Assembly: GCA_015067725.1 (NCBI GenBank)
Contig: SVLX01000007.1
Location: 1-64,000 of the forward strand
Reading direction: 5' to 3'
DNA: 64,000 nucleotides
Source: Oscillospiraceae bacterium
GTDB taxonomy: Bacteria; Bacillota; Clostridia; Oscillospirales; Oscillospiraceae
Made by a program: the position numbers and the translations under genes. The notes below the pieces were generated by a model. That model saw nothing but the letters and a program-made list of their open reading frames with translations. It was not told the origin of the DNA and ran no database searches. Position 1 is the first letter of the stretch. Every line of letters starts with the position of its first letter. Below, one piece after another: positions 52,143 through 63,020 of the stretch.

Positions 52143-53342
52143 CTATACCTCCTCAATCTTCCCGCCCAACGCGGTATAGTCCGACCAGAAGCCGGGATAG
52201 GATTTTGCCGTAGCTTCTGCATCCAAAATGGTCACAGACTCCCGGCAACAGGTTGCCGCCACAGCCGCCGCCATGGCAATCCGGTGGTCATTGCAGGAAT
52301 GGATAACGCCCCCCTGCAGTTTGGTGGGATAGACCGTCAGGGCTTCGTCATTTTCTTTGATTGTGCCTCCAAGGGAACGGATCAGGTTTGTTACAGAGAG
52401 AATCCGGTCGGATTCCTTCAGGCGAAGTCTCGCCACGCCCACAAAGGAGGTTTCGTTTTCAGCCCCGGTTGCTACCACGGCCAATATGGGGAACAGGTCC
52501 GGAATTTGAGACACATCAACGGGAAGACCCTTCCCCAACAAACTCAGGCAGGACAAAATTGCCCGGTCCCCCTGTATGCTATCGTGATTCAGTCCGGTGA
52601 CCGCAATCCGGCTACCCAAGGCATTGGCACCATACCAAAATGCGGCATTAGACCAGTCGCCTTCCACCGAAACAACACCGGGGCTGCAGTAGGGGGAAGG
52701 ATAAATGGTAAAGCAATTTTTCTCTTGACAGACAGGGACACCGAAGGTCTCAAGCGCCGCCAAAGTCATCCGGACATAGGGTGCAGACTCCATTGTCCCG
52801 GTAACCGAAAGCTGACTCATTCCGTTCAGCAGAGGCAGAGCCAGAAGCAACCCGGACATGAACTGACTGGACACATTTCCCGGTAAGGTATAACACCCGG
52901 GGTGCAGTTGCCCGGTGAGCAGGAGTTGGTTTTTGCCGGATACGGAGATGGACACACCGTGGGCAGACAGTTCCTCCCGCAGTGGGGACAGCGGTCGTTG
53001 CCCCAATCTTCCTTCCAGATGGAACAGACTCTGATGCCCCAAAGCTGCCGCTACCGGGAGAAGAAATCGCAAAGTTGAGCCACTTTCCCCACAGTACAGC
53101 GTGTGCTCAGGTTGACCCACGCCGGGAGACACCAGAAATCCGTCCGGCGTTCTCTGGATATCGGCGCCCAAAGCCTGAAGACAGTTTACAGTTGCTTCAA
53201 TATCCGCCGATGTGCCGCCGCAGAGGATTCTGGTGGGTGCATCGGCCAAAGCTCCGCAGATGAGCAACCGGTGCGCCATGGATTTGGCGGGAACGGCAGG
53301 TACTGTTCCGGCGAGGGAAGTTGGATAAAGTCGAAGATTCAT
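52143..53342 (-). CDS. aroA: 3-phosphoshikimate 1-carboxyvinyltransferase (EPSP synthase)
   Basis: The 399-residue protein starts at ATG 53342 (MNLRLYP) behind GGGAGG. It has VPAKSMAHRLLICGALA (substrate Lys/Ser), CGESGSTLRFLLPVAAALG, VSSQFMSGLLLALPL, RLRLKESDR and CNDHRIAMA. It joins phosphoenolpyruvate to shikimate 3-phosphate. Confidence 0.97.
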   Translation of the reverse strand: MNLRLYPTSLAGTVPAVPAKSMAHRLLICGALADAPTRILCGGTSADIEATVNCLQALGADIQRTPDGFLVSPGVGQPEHTLYCGESGSTLRFLLPVAAALGHQSLFHLEGRLGQRPLSPLREELSAHGVSISVSGKNQLLLTGQLHPGCYTLPGNVSSQFMSGLLLALPLLNGMSQLSVTGTMESAPYVRMTLAALETFGVPVCQEKNCFTIYPSPYCSPGVVSVEGDWSNAAFWYGANALGSRIAVTGLNHDSIQGDRAILSCLSLLGKGLPVDVSQIPDLFPILAVVATGAENETSFVGVARLRLKESDRILSVTNLIRSLGGTIKENDEALTVYPTKLQGGVIHSCNDHRIAMAAAVAATCCRESVTILDAEATAKSYPGFWSDYTALGGKIEEV

Positions 53343-53344
53343 GG

Positions 53345-54415
53345 TTAACCTCCCAGTGCAATCCACCGGGGCAATTCCTCCACCCCAATCCGGTGCAGGA
53401 TGCAGTGCCCGATTTCTTTTGGCACAACAAGAGTTAGCTTGTCGCCCTGCCGTTTTTTGTCACCCAGGGCCGCCTGAAGCAAGTCGCAGTGGGGAATCTC
53501 CGTGCGGGTGGGCAGACCAAACCGGGTCAGGAGTTCTTCGATATTTCGACAAGTTTCTGCGGTACAAAAACCAAGGGAAACGGCGGCTCTGCTGACCATA
53601 GCCATACCGACAGCTACCGCCTGCCCGTGAGAGAGGGTATAATTGCTGGCCAATTCCACGCCATGCCCCAACGTGTGCCCCAGATTCAGAAATTGCCGGG
53701 CACCCCGGTCAAACTCATCCTCCTGCACATAGTTCCGCTTCATGGTAATGCAGGTTTCGATGACCTCTGGCAATTGCTCGACTATAGGCCTGTGCATCAG
53801 GACGCAGAACAATTTGGGACTGCCCAAAACGGCATATTTAATCACTTCTGCACAGCCGTCCCGGAATACGTTTTCCGGCAGTGTAGACAGGATTTCCGGG
53901 TCGCAGAGGACGTATTTCGGTGGATAAAACGCTCCGGCCAGATTCTTGCCCATTGGCAGGTTAATGGCGGTTTTGCCACCAACGGAGCTGTCCACCATTG
54001 CCAGCAGAGTGGTGGGAATCTGGATATAGGGAATACCTCGGAGATAGGTGGCGGCGGTAAATCCGGCCAAATCACCGACCACGCCACCGCCCAATGCAAC
54101 CAGTAAATCACTGCGGGTCAGCCGGGATTCTGCCAGCAGGTTCAGCAGTTCCAGATAGTTGGGGCCGGCTTTGGACTGTTCGCCGTGAGGGATGATGTGG
54201 GTAAAGACACGGAATCCCGCGTCTTCCAGAGAAGAAACTGCCCGGTGCAGACAGAAATCTGCTACGACATCGTCTGTTACCACAAAGGCGACTCTGCCGG
54301 AGACAACCTGTGCCGCCCGCTGACCCAAGCTGGACAGCAGGCCTCCGGCAATCTCAACCTTATAGCAGGCAGAGGCAGAAATAGGAATGATGGACACAGA
54401 CGTCACTTCCTTCAC
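53345..54415 (-). CDS. aroB: 3-dehydroquinate synthase
   Basis: The 356-residue protein has the NAD-binding GGGVVGDLAGFTAATYLRG, PTTLLAMVDSSVGGKTAIN and zinc ligands in NLGHTLGHGVE and LSHGQAVAVGM. GTG at 54415 overlaps the aroF stop. A later GTG at 54397 is better placed after AAGGAAG and could be the true start, which would trim six residues. It makes dehydroquinate from DAHP. Confidence 0.96.
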   Translation of the reverse strand: MKEVTSVSIIPISASACYKVEIAGGLLSSLGQRAAQVVSGRVAFVVTDDVVADFCLHRAVSSLEDAGFRVFTHIIPHGEQSKAGPNYLELLNLLAESRLTRSDLLVALGGGVVGDLAGFTAATYLRGIPYIQIPTTLLAMVDSSVGGKTAINLPMGKNLAGAFYPPKYVLCDPEILSTLPENVFRDGCAEVIKYAVLGSPKLFCVLMHRPIVEQLPEVIETCITMKRNYVQEDEFDRGARQFLNLGHTLGHGVELASNYTLSHGQAVAVGMAMVSRAAVSLGFCTAETCRNIEELLTRFGLPTRTEIPHCDLLQAALGDKKRQGDKLTLVVPKEIGHCILHRIGVEELPRWIALGG

Positions 54416-55440
54416 TTAGTTACAGCAGAATTCATGGTAACGACTGCCCGTACCTGTCGGATTTTCTCTGCCACATGGTAGAATTCTTCCGGGGTCAGGG
54501 ATTGGGCACCGTCACAAAGGGCATGGGGTGGGTCATTGTGCACTTCGATCATCAATCCGTCTGCACCGCAGGCTGTGGCGGCCAAAGCCATCGGTCCAAC
54601 CAAATGGGACTGCCCGGTAGCGTGACTGGGATCAACCACAATGGGCAAATGACTTAGTTGTTTTAACATGGGCACAGCAGACAAATCCAGGGTATTGCGG
54701 GTATAGGTTTCATAGGTGCGGATGCCTCTTTCACAGAGTATTACGGCCTCATTGCCACCGGACATGATGTATTCCGCACTCATCAGCCACTCTTTCATGG
54801 TGGCGCAAAGACCCCGCTTCAACAGGATGGGCTTCTTCAGACGTCCCACCTCTTTCAGCAGGTCATAATTTTGCATATTTCTTGCCCCGATTTGGATCAT
54901 GTCCACCTGCTCAAAAAGGGGAAGCTGAGCCGGATTCATGGCCTCGGTGATGATGGGTAGTCCTGTTTCCCGCTTGGCCTCCAGAAGCATCTCGATACCT
55001 AAAGCCCCCAGACCCTGAAATTCATAAGGCGAGGTGCGTGGCTTGAACGCACCGCCACGAAGAATCTGTGCACCGGCAGACTTCACCGCCTTCGCCACGG
55101 CAATAATCTGCTCATGTGTTTCTACGGAGCAAGGGCCGGCGATGAGGCAGAAGTGGCCACCGCCAACCTTCACTTCACCGTCGCCCACAGAGATGGCCGT
55201 ATCGGCAGGCTGAAACCCTCTGCTACAGAGCTTGAACGGTTCGCTGACCCGGCGTACCGACTCCACCATGCTTAACCCTGTCAGCATCGTCATATCCACA
55301 GCATCGGTGTTGCCCACAATGCCGAGGATGGTATGTCCCGCTTCCTGAGTCAGATAGGTTTTCAGCCCCAAATTCTGCAGCCAACCGGTCAGGCTGTGAA
55401 GTTGAGCAGGGTCAGTATCTGGTTTGATCATGGCAATCAT
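54412..55440 (-). CDS. aroF: DAHP synthase, type I-beta
   Basis: The 342-residue protein starts at ATG 55440 (MIAMIKPD) behind AGGAGG. It has an N-terminal ferredoxin-like regulatory domain, LHSLTGWLQNLGLKTYL to about residue 70, then a (beta/alpha)8 barrel with IAGPCSVE, LRGGAFKPRTSPYEFQGLG, IGARNMQNYDLLKE and VVDPSHATG. It condenses phosphoenolpyruvate and erythrose 4-phosphate, the first step of the pathway. It leads the operon behind an attenuator-like hairpin. Its frame is open back to a GTG at 55515 near the start of transcription. Confidence 0.96.
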   Translation of the reverse strand: MIAMIKPDTDPAQLHSLTGWLQNLGLKTYLTQEAGHTILGIVGNTDAVDMTMLTGLSMVESVRRVSEPFKLCSRGFQPADTAISVGDGEVKVGGGHFCLIAGPCSVETHEQIIAVAKAVKSAGAQILRGGAFKPRTSPYEFQGLGALGIEMLLEAKRETGLPIITEAMNPAQLPLFEQVDMIQIGARNMQNYDLLKEVGRLKKPILLKRGLCATMKEWLMSAEYIMSGGNEAVILCERGIRTYETYTRNTLDLSAVPMLKQLSHLPIVVDPSHATGQSHLVGPMALAATACGADGLMIEVHNDPPHALCDGAQSLTPEEFYHVAEKIRQVRAVVTMNSAVTK

Positions 55441-55460
55441 GACAGAACCTCCTGAATTGT

Positions 55461-55495
55461 GATAAAAAGCCACACAGAATGACAAATCCGTGTGG
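55461..55495 (-). terminator. Attenuator-like terminator in the aro leader
   Basis: On the minus strand CCACACGG (55495-55488) pairs with CTGTGTGG (55477-55470), followed by CTTTTTATC, all before the aroF ribosome site. A GTGTG at the very 5' end of the transcript (55517-55513) can compete for CACAC. Confidence 0.6.
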
Positions 55496-55521
55496 TCGGA
55501 AAAATGGACAAACACACTTTA

Positions 55522-55550
55522 ACGATACCACCGATTGGACAAATTGTCAA
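55522..55550 (-). promoter_or_regulatory. Promoter of the aromatic operon
   Basis: On the minus strand TTGACA (55550-55545), 17 bases, TATCGT (55527-55522). It lies just after the atp terminator. Confidence 0.75.
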
Positions 55551-55570
55551 CCAAATCGGGATTTTTTCGC

Positions 55571-55602
55571 AAAAAACCAGCCCCGGGAACCCCCAGGGCT
55601 GG
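55571..55602 (-). terminator. Terminator of the atp operon
   Basis: CCAGCCC..GGG and CCC..GGGCTGG form a long GC stem, followed by TTTTTT on the minus strand. Confidence 0.9.
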
Positions 55603-55609
55603 AAAAGGG

Positions 55610-56014
55610 TCAGTGATTTCCGGCGACGCTCTGACGCACCAGCGCCCGCTTCAGGCGGGCCTGAGCCAGCTTCAGCTCCATGTCGCTGGATTCTTTGTTC
55701 CCCAGTACCTTTTGGGCACGGTCATAGGAAGCCTGTGCCCGGTCGGTATCAATGTCCTCTGCCCATTCGAAGGTGGTGGCGACCACACTGACCATGGTTT
55801 TGGTAACAGACAGCAGACCGCCTATGCAGGCAGCATACTTAGGTCCATCTTCCGTAATCACAGTTGCCTGCCCCATACCCAGAGCGGTGACCAAATCCAA
55901 ATGGTCAGCCTGAATGCCTACGTCGCCATCAATGGTGCGCAGGGTGAGACTCTGCACCTGACCATCAAAGCAAGGACCGTAGGGGGTGACGATTTTTAGG
56001 TGGAATGTCTTCAT
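55610..56014 (-). CDS. atpC: F-type ATP synthase epsilon subunit
   Basis: The 134-residue protein has an N-terminal beta sandwich (MKTFHLKIVTPYGPCFDGQV, GDVGIQADHLDLVTAL) and a C-terminal helical hairpin. I took ATG 56014, spaced from AAGGGTGA; a GTG at 56023 overlaps the atpD stop and is an alternative. It is the last gene of the operon, in the central stalk. Confidence 0.93.
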   Translation of the reverse strand: MKTFHLKIVTPYGPCFDGQVQSLTLRTIDGDVGIQADHLDLVTALGMGQATVITEDGPKYAACIGGLLSVTKTMVSVVATTFEWAEDIDTDRAQASYDRAQKVLGNKESSDMELKLAQARLKRALVRQSVAGNH

Positions 56015-56019
56015 GCCGC

Positions 56020-58286
<2,267 letters not shown>

Positions 58287-58298
58287 GGGTCAGCCTCC

Positions 58299-59816
58299 TT
58301 ACTGATGGGTATTTTGGAATTCCTCAGTGAACTGGGCGAGGAACTGTTTGAGGGCTTCTTCGTTCTCTGGCGTCAATACTTTGGTCTCCCGGATAGAGGC
58401 AAGAATCTGGGGTTGCGCATTTTCCAGTTTGCGGTACAGCTCATCTTCGTAGACACTGACCTGACTTACGGCAATGCCATCCAGATAACCCTTAGTAACG
58501 GCATAGATGATGCAGATCTGCTGGGCAACCTCAACGGGCTGACCATTCTTCTGCTTCAGCACGGCCACGATTCTTTCGCCCTGCGCCAGACGGGACTTGG
58601 TGTCCGCATCCAAATCGGAGCCAAACTGGGCGAAGCTCTGGAGCTCACGGTACTGGGAGTACAGTAGCTTCAGCGAGCCTGCCACTTTCTTCATGGCCTT
58701 AATCTGGGCAGAGCCGCCCACACGGGAGACGGAGATACCGGGGTTCACGGCGGGCATAATGCCGGCGTTGAACAGCTCGGTCTCCAGATAAATCTGACCA
58801 TCGGTGATGGAAATAACATTGGTGGGGATATAAGCAGAGACGTCACCGGCCTGGGTCTCAATGATGGGCAGAGCGGTTAGGCTACCTCCACCATGCTCAG
58901 GCGACATTCTGGCGGCTCGCTCCAACAGGCGGGAGTGGAGGTAGAATACATCGCCGGGGTAGGCTTCTCTTCCGGGGGGACGGCGAATCAGCAGGGAAAT
59001 GGCACGATAAGCCACGGCGTGTTTGCTCAAATCGTCATAGACAATCAGCACATCCTTACCCTGATCCATGAAATACTCGCCCATGGTGCAACCGGAGTAA
59101 GGGGCGATATACTGCATGGGCGCTTGCTCAGAAGCAGTGGCAGAGACAACGATGGTATAATCCATGGCGCCGTGCTGTTCAAAACTGCTGACAATCTGAG
59201 AAACGGTGGACTGTTTCTGTCCGATAGCCACATAGATACAGATCACATCCTTACCCTTTTGGTTCAGAATGGTATCGGTGGCGATGGTGGTTTTGCCGGT
59301 CTGCCGGTCGCCGATAATCAGTTCACGCTGACCACGGCCAATGGGAATCATGGAGTCAATGGCTTTAATGCCGGTCTGCAGAGGCACAGAGACACTCTTG
59401 CGCTCGATAATGCCGGGTGCTTTATGCTCAATGGGGCGGCTCTCCTTGCAGGAGATGGGGCCTTTTCCATCCACGGGATTGCCCAGCGCATCCACCACGC
59501 GGCCGATAAGCTGCTCACCCACAGGGACAGAGACGACCTGGCCGGTACGCCGGACGACAGCGCCCTCTTTGACACCACTGTCAGCGCCCAGCATAACCAC
59601 GCTGACATAGTCCGTCTCTAAGTTCAGGGCCATGCCCACAGCACCGCCGTCAAAGGACAATAGCTCATTGGCCCGGCACTTGTCCAGACCGTGAACCTTG
59701 GAAATGCCGTCACCAACCTGGATGACGTAGCCAATTTCGTCCTGCTTGGTCTTTGCACCATAACTGCGGATTTGGTCTTTGATTACTTTGGTAATTTCGT
59801 CGGTTTTCAGGTTCAT
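58299..59816 (-). CDS. atpA: F-type ATP synthase alpha subunit
   Basis: The 505-residue protein has Walker [12 protein letters not shown] and conserved [40 protein letters not shown] and [20 protein letters not shown]. It is the non-catalytic nucleotide-binding F1 subunit. Confidence 0.98.
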   Translation of the reverse strand: MNLKTDEITKVIKDQIRSYGAKTKQDEIGYVIQVGDGISKVHGLDKCRANELLSFDGGAVGMALNLETDYVSVVMLGADSGVKEGAVVRRTGQVVSVPVGEQLIGRVVDALGNPVDGKGPISCKESRPIEHKAPGIIERKSVSVPLQTGIKAIDSMIPIGRGQRELIIGDRQTGKTTIATDTILNQKGKDVICIYVAIGQKQSTVSQIVSSFEQHGAMDYTIVVSATASEQAPMQYIAPYSGCTMGEYFMDQGKDVLIVYDDLSKHAVAYRAISLLIRRPPGREAYPGDVFYLHSRLLERAARMSPEHGGGSLTALPIIETQAGDVSAYIPTNVISITDGQIYLETELFNAGIMPAVNPGISVSRVGGSAQIKAMKKVAGSLKLLYSQYRELQSFAQFGSDLDADTKSRLAQGERIVAVLKQKNGQPVEVAQQICIIYAVTKGYLDGIAVSQVSVYEDELYRKLENAQPQILASIRETKVLTPENEEALKQFLAQFTEEFQNTHQ

Positions 59817-59829
59817 GGCTTCACCTTCT

Positions 59830-60369
59830 TTATACGATGGCTCGCTTCAGACTCTGGCGCAATTCCTCCAGACGGGACTGGAGACTGCCATCCAATTGAA
59901 CGCCGCCGAAGCGCAGTGTTACGCCGCCCAGAATCTCCTGGTCCACATTGTTCTGGAGCTGGACGGTTTTACCGGTCATGGTTTGCAGTTTTTTTGTCAG
60001 AGTCTCCACCTGAGCCTGGCTCATTTTAACGGCGGTGATGGCAGTTGCTCTGAGAATACCATGAGCCTGGTCATAGAGATCTTCATACCCACCGGCGCAG
60101 GCGGGATACTGCCGGATTCCCTGCTTCTCGCAGAGAATTTTCAGGAAATTCAGATGGTAGGGTGACAGAGTGGAGAACGACTCATCCAGAAGGGAAAGCC
60201 GCTGCGCTTTTGCTACAGCGGGAGTATCCAGCAAAGCCACATACGCCGGATTCTCGGCAAAAATATGGCAGACGGTCTTCATTTCCTCCAGAATGGTATC
60301 TTCCGCTCCGGTCTCCTGAGCCAGCTCATACAGAGCCCGGCTATAGTCGGTTGTGTTGATCATGGTCAT
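59830..60369 (-). CDS. atpH: F-type ATP synthase delta subunit
   Basis: The 179-residue stator protein has an N-terminal helical domain ([33 protein letters not shown]) and a C-terminal [20 protein letters not shown] motif. Its ATG overlaps the atpF stop. Confidence 0.95.
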   Translation of the reverse strand: MTMINTTDYSRALYELAQETGAEDTILEEMKTVCHIFAENPAYVALLDTPAVAKAQRLSLLDESFSTLSPYHLNFLKILCEKQGIRQYPACAGGYEDLYDQAHGILRATAITAVKMSQAQVETLTKKLQTMTGKTVQLQNNVDQEILGGVTLRFGGVQLDGSLQSRLEELRQSLKRAIV

Positions 60370-60866
60370 TCACCCAGCTCGTCAATGAAGGTATCAATCA
60401 GCTTCTGGTGCTTCTTACCGTCCACATCCTGACCCAGCACCTTAGCGGCAATGTCCACGGCGATACCGGAGACCTGACCCTTCAGCTCGTGCATAGCCTG
60501 TTTCTTCTCCAGGGCAATCTGCTCCTGCGCCCGCTCCAAGGTTCTGGCAGCCTGAGCCTGTGCATCCCGGAGAATTTCTTCCTCCCGCTGTTGCGCCATC
60601 CGGGTGGCAGCGGAGAGAATTTGTTCACTTTCTGCTTTGGCGGCAGAGAGCTTGGCGGTGTAGGTGCTCTGCAGTTCCTGAGCCTCGGCTTTTGCTTTGG
60701 CGGCATCGGCATAAATGTCGTCAATTTCTTTCTGCCGGTCATCAATGACCTTCAGAACCGGCTTAAAAAGGAATTTCTTCAGTACCACAAAGGTGATGAT
60801 CGTATTGATCAGGGTAAACAGTGCCGTCCAGACATCCAGGGAAACTAAGCTCTGGTATTCAGGCAC
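60366..60866 (-). CDS. atpF: F-type ATP synthase b subunit
   Basis: The 166-residue protein starts at GTG behind AAGGAGTG. One N-terminal TM (about 12-32, LINTIITFVVLKKFLFKPVL) is followed by a long charged coiled coil and a C-terminal delta-binding helix. It is the peripheral stalk. Confidence 0.96.
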   Translation of the reverse strand: MPEYQSLVSLDVWTALFTLINTIITFVVLKKFLFKPVLKVIDDRQKEIDDIYADAAKAKAEAQELQSTYTAKLSAAKAESEQILSAATRMAQQREEEILRDAQAQAARTLERAQEQIALEKKQAMHELKGQVSGIAVDIAAKVLGQDVDGKKHQKLIDTFIDELGE

Positions 60867-60905
60867 GGGGAATCACTCCTTTCTGTAGTCTGCCCGCAGA
60901 CAGGC

Positions 60906-61163
<258 letters not shown>

Positions 61164-61199
61164 TTATATATGATGAAAGGTAAAATTGGAACGACTTGG

Positions 61200-62099
61200 T
61201 TATGACTCTGCTTCTTCGCTTTCCTCAGGGGGTGGGCAGGCACCGCTGATATAGACCATGGTCAGCAGGCAGAAGACAAAAGCCTGAATAAAGCCGGAGA
61301 ACAGGTCAAAATACAGGGACAACACGGCAGGGATACCCACTTGCAGGAAGGGAACACTGCCAATAATCCGAAAATGCTCCAGCAATGCGAAGATACCCAG
61401 AATGGACAGGATAATTCCCAGAATTTTCAGCAGGAGCTTGTGCTTCTTGAATCCCAGAATGGTCAGGAGTAACCCTACCGCCAGCACGACAAAGCAGACA
61501 GAGAGTCCGTTTTTGACCACAAGACTCACCAAAATGGAAGTAAGACCGGCCAGTGCCGTATAAATCATTGAACTGATGACACTGCCGCCGATGACATTGC
61601 CGAAGTGACGGAAAGCCATAGACAGCGGCTGAGCGATCTCAGAGACCAGATTCATAGGCGTCATTACCACAATAGGCTCGGTAAAGCCTTTAAGCCAGCC
61701 CAGGAAGCCATTGTTCTTGATGGAATGATACCAAATTAAAACGCTTACAGAAATTGCCCAGACCAGAACGACAGAAACATTTGCGGTGGTGGACTTCAGG
61801 AAACCGGTCATGCCAATAAGAGAGCCCAGGATTGAGGACAGGAAGATCGTTCCGATAAATGGTACCCAGTGGGCATTGTGCTCGCCCATGGTTTCAATCA
61901 CCATCTTGCGGAGCATGGTTACGCCCTTTTCCACCAAGACCTGAATCTTTCCGGGGCGCCGGGTCAGGTTGCGACCCAAAAGAAACCCGGCGATACACAA
62001 AATGAGGGTGACGACCAATACAGAGACTGTAGTCTCCGTAATGGGAATGCCGCCAAAAATGGGAATCTCATAATAAATTTTTGGTCCGTTAATTGACAT
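61200..62099 (-). CDS. atpB: F-type ATP synthase a subunit
   Basis: The start is ATG 62099 (MSINGPKIYYEIPIF) behind CAGGTG, giving 299 residues and overlapping the atpI end by 11 bases. The multi-TM stator has the essential Arg in SMAFRHFGNVIGG and the final helix FDLFSGFIQAFVFCLLTMVY. The stretch between them (about 205-245) has an added pair of hydrophobic segments, GLSVCFVVLAVGLLLTILGF and LLKILGIILSILGIFALLEH, making the protein longer than usual. Confidence 0.95.
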   Translation of the reverse strand: MSINGPKIYYEIPIFGGIPITETTVSVLVVTLILCIAGFLLGRNLTRRPGKIQVLVEKGVTMLRKMVIETMGEHNAHWVPFIGTIFLSSILGSLIGMTGFLKSTTANVSVVLVWAISVSVLIWYHSIKNNGFLGWLKGFTEPIVVMTPMNLVSEIAQPLSMAFRHFGNVIGGSVISSMIYTALAGLTSILVSLVVKNGLSVCFVVLAVGLLLTILGFKKHKLLLKILGIILSILGIFALLEHFRIIGSVPFLQVGIPAVLSLYFDLFSGFIQAFVFCLLTMVYISGACPPPEESEEAES

Positions 62100-62496
62100 G
62101 CTTATCACCTGACTTTCGGAAAAACTCACAGACGGAAACAATGGGGCGGAACAGCAAAAGGGGGACAACCAGTGCAATGGGATTGACCAAGCCACCCTTG
62201 AGAGCCATCGCCAGCACCACAAGAAGCAGGATAAACCGTAACAGCATGGAGATCTGCAGGGTGCGTTTGCCGCCGGTTACATCCTGATTGACTGCCTTTT
62301 TACTGGCCATGGCCACGCCGAGTGCGGCAAGGGCATAATAAGCAATGGTCAGCACACAGCCCAACAGACCGCCCCAGAGTACCTTCGGACTCCAGAAACC
62401 GCCTAAGGCGAAGATGCCAAACATCAGGGCAGTAACGACAATCTCGCCAATGGAGACCATCACAACCTCCCGAACAAGGGAATCGGGTTTATTCAC
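62089..62496 (-). CDS. atpI: ATP synthase accessory protein AtpI-like
   Basis: The 135-residue protein has four TM spans (EIVVTALMFGIFALGGFW, VLWGGLLGCVLTIAYYALAA, ISMLLRFILLLVVLAMALKG, PIALVVPLLLFRPIVSV). Its position before atpB and four-TM plan fit AtpI, which helps c-ring assembly in some bacteria. Sequence similarity is low in this family. Confidence 0.8.
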   Translation of the reverse strand: MNKPDSLVREVVMVSIGEIVVTALMFGIFALGGFWSPKVLWGGLLGCVLTIAYYALAALGVAMASKKAVNQDVTGGKRTLQISMLLRFILLLVVLAMALKGGLVNPIALVVPLLLFRPIVSVCEFFRKSGDKHVN

Positions 62497-62511
62497 AGGC
62501 TCACCTCTGTA

Positions 62512-62760
62512 TCAATCGTGTTGATTAAAGCTGACGGGTTTGGTTTTCAGGGTTTTGGCGGGTTTCGTCAGGGTCTTGGTTTGGCGGTAAAAGGTCAACC
62601 CGGCGCTGATTGCACCGACGATGCCAAGAACAATCCCCAACAGAATAATCCATACGCCCAGATGAAACCGCTCTTTTAACCAGGCGGCACCCAGAACAAA
62701 AAACAGCAGGGGAGAAATCAAGGATATTCCAAGCTGGGTAATCCAGACCAGCTCTTTCAT
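62512..62760 (-). CDS. AtpZ/AtpI-type small membrane protein
   Basis: From ATG 62760 it has 82 residues and two TM helices (ITQLGISLISPLLFFVLGAA and VWIILLGIVLGIVGAISAGL) joined by a short basic loop, the AtpZ plan. A basic C-terminal tail rich in Lys/Thr is unusual. The ribosome site is weak; TTG codons at 62772 or 62784 (next to GGGGAG) are alternative starts. It is the first gene of the operon. Confidence 0.75.
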   Translation of the reverse strand: MKELVWITQLGISLISPLLFFVLGAAWLKERFHLGVWIILLGIVLGIVGAISAGLTFYRQTKTLTKPAKTLKTKPVSFNQHD

Positions 62761-62813
62761 TGCGTGAACCAAGATGAACCACAACTCCCCTTATAATCAT
62801 TCTTGTGTAAAGT

Positions 62814-62842
62814 ATTTTAGCACAGTTACTCAAATAATACAA
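62814..62842 (-). promoter_or_regulatory. Promoter of the atp operon
   Basis: On the minus strand TTGTAT (62842-62837), 17 bases, TAAAAT (62819-62814). The start point would lie about 50 bases before atpZ. Confidence 0.65.
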
Positions 62843-62969
62843 GACGGAACATTGAATTTTCTGTGAAATTTCCGGGATATCGTCATTATGTCAAATCATG
62901 GACTGCTGCAGCTCCAAATAACCCGGGGTTTACCGTCAAAATGGGCAATATTACCAAAGATGGAAAATA

Positions 62970-62996
62970 GCCCCGCCGGAAAAAACCCGGCGGGGC
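62970..62996 (-). terminator. Terminator of the SPOCS/LysM gene
   Basis: GCCCCGCCGG/CCGGCGGGGC is a 10-bp perfect stem with a T-rich loop, followed on the minus strand by TATTTTCC. The rest of 62843-62969 shows nothing else I can name. Confidence 0.75.
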
Positions 62997-63020
62997 GTTG
63001 GCTTGACGGTATAAGCAGGC

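Noticed and set aside
62806-62811. TGTAAA near the atp promoter as a Pho box
   Set aside because: There is no second hexamer at an 11-base period on either side.
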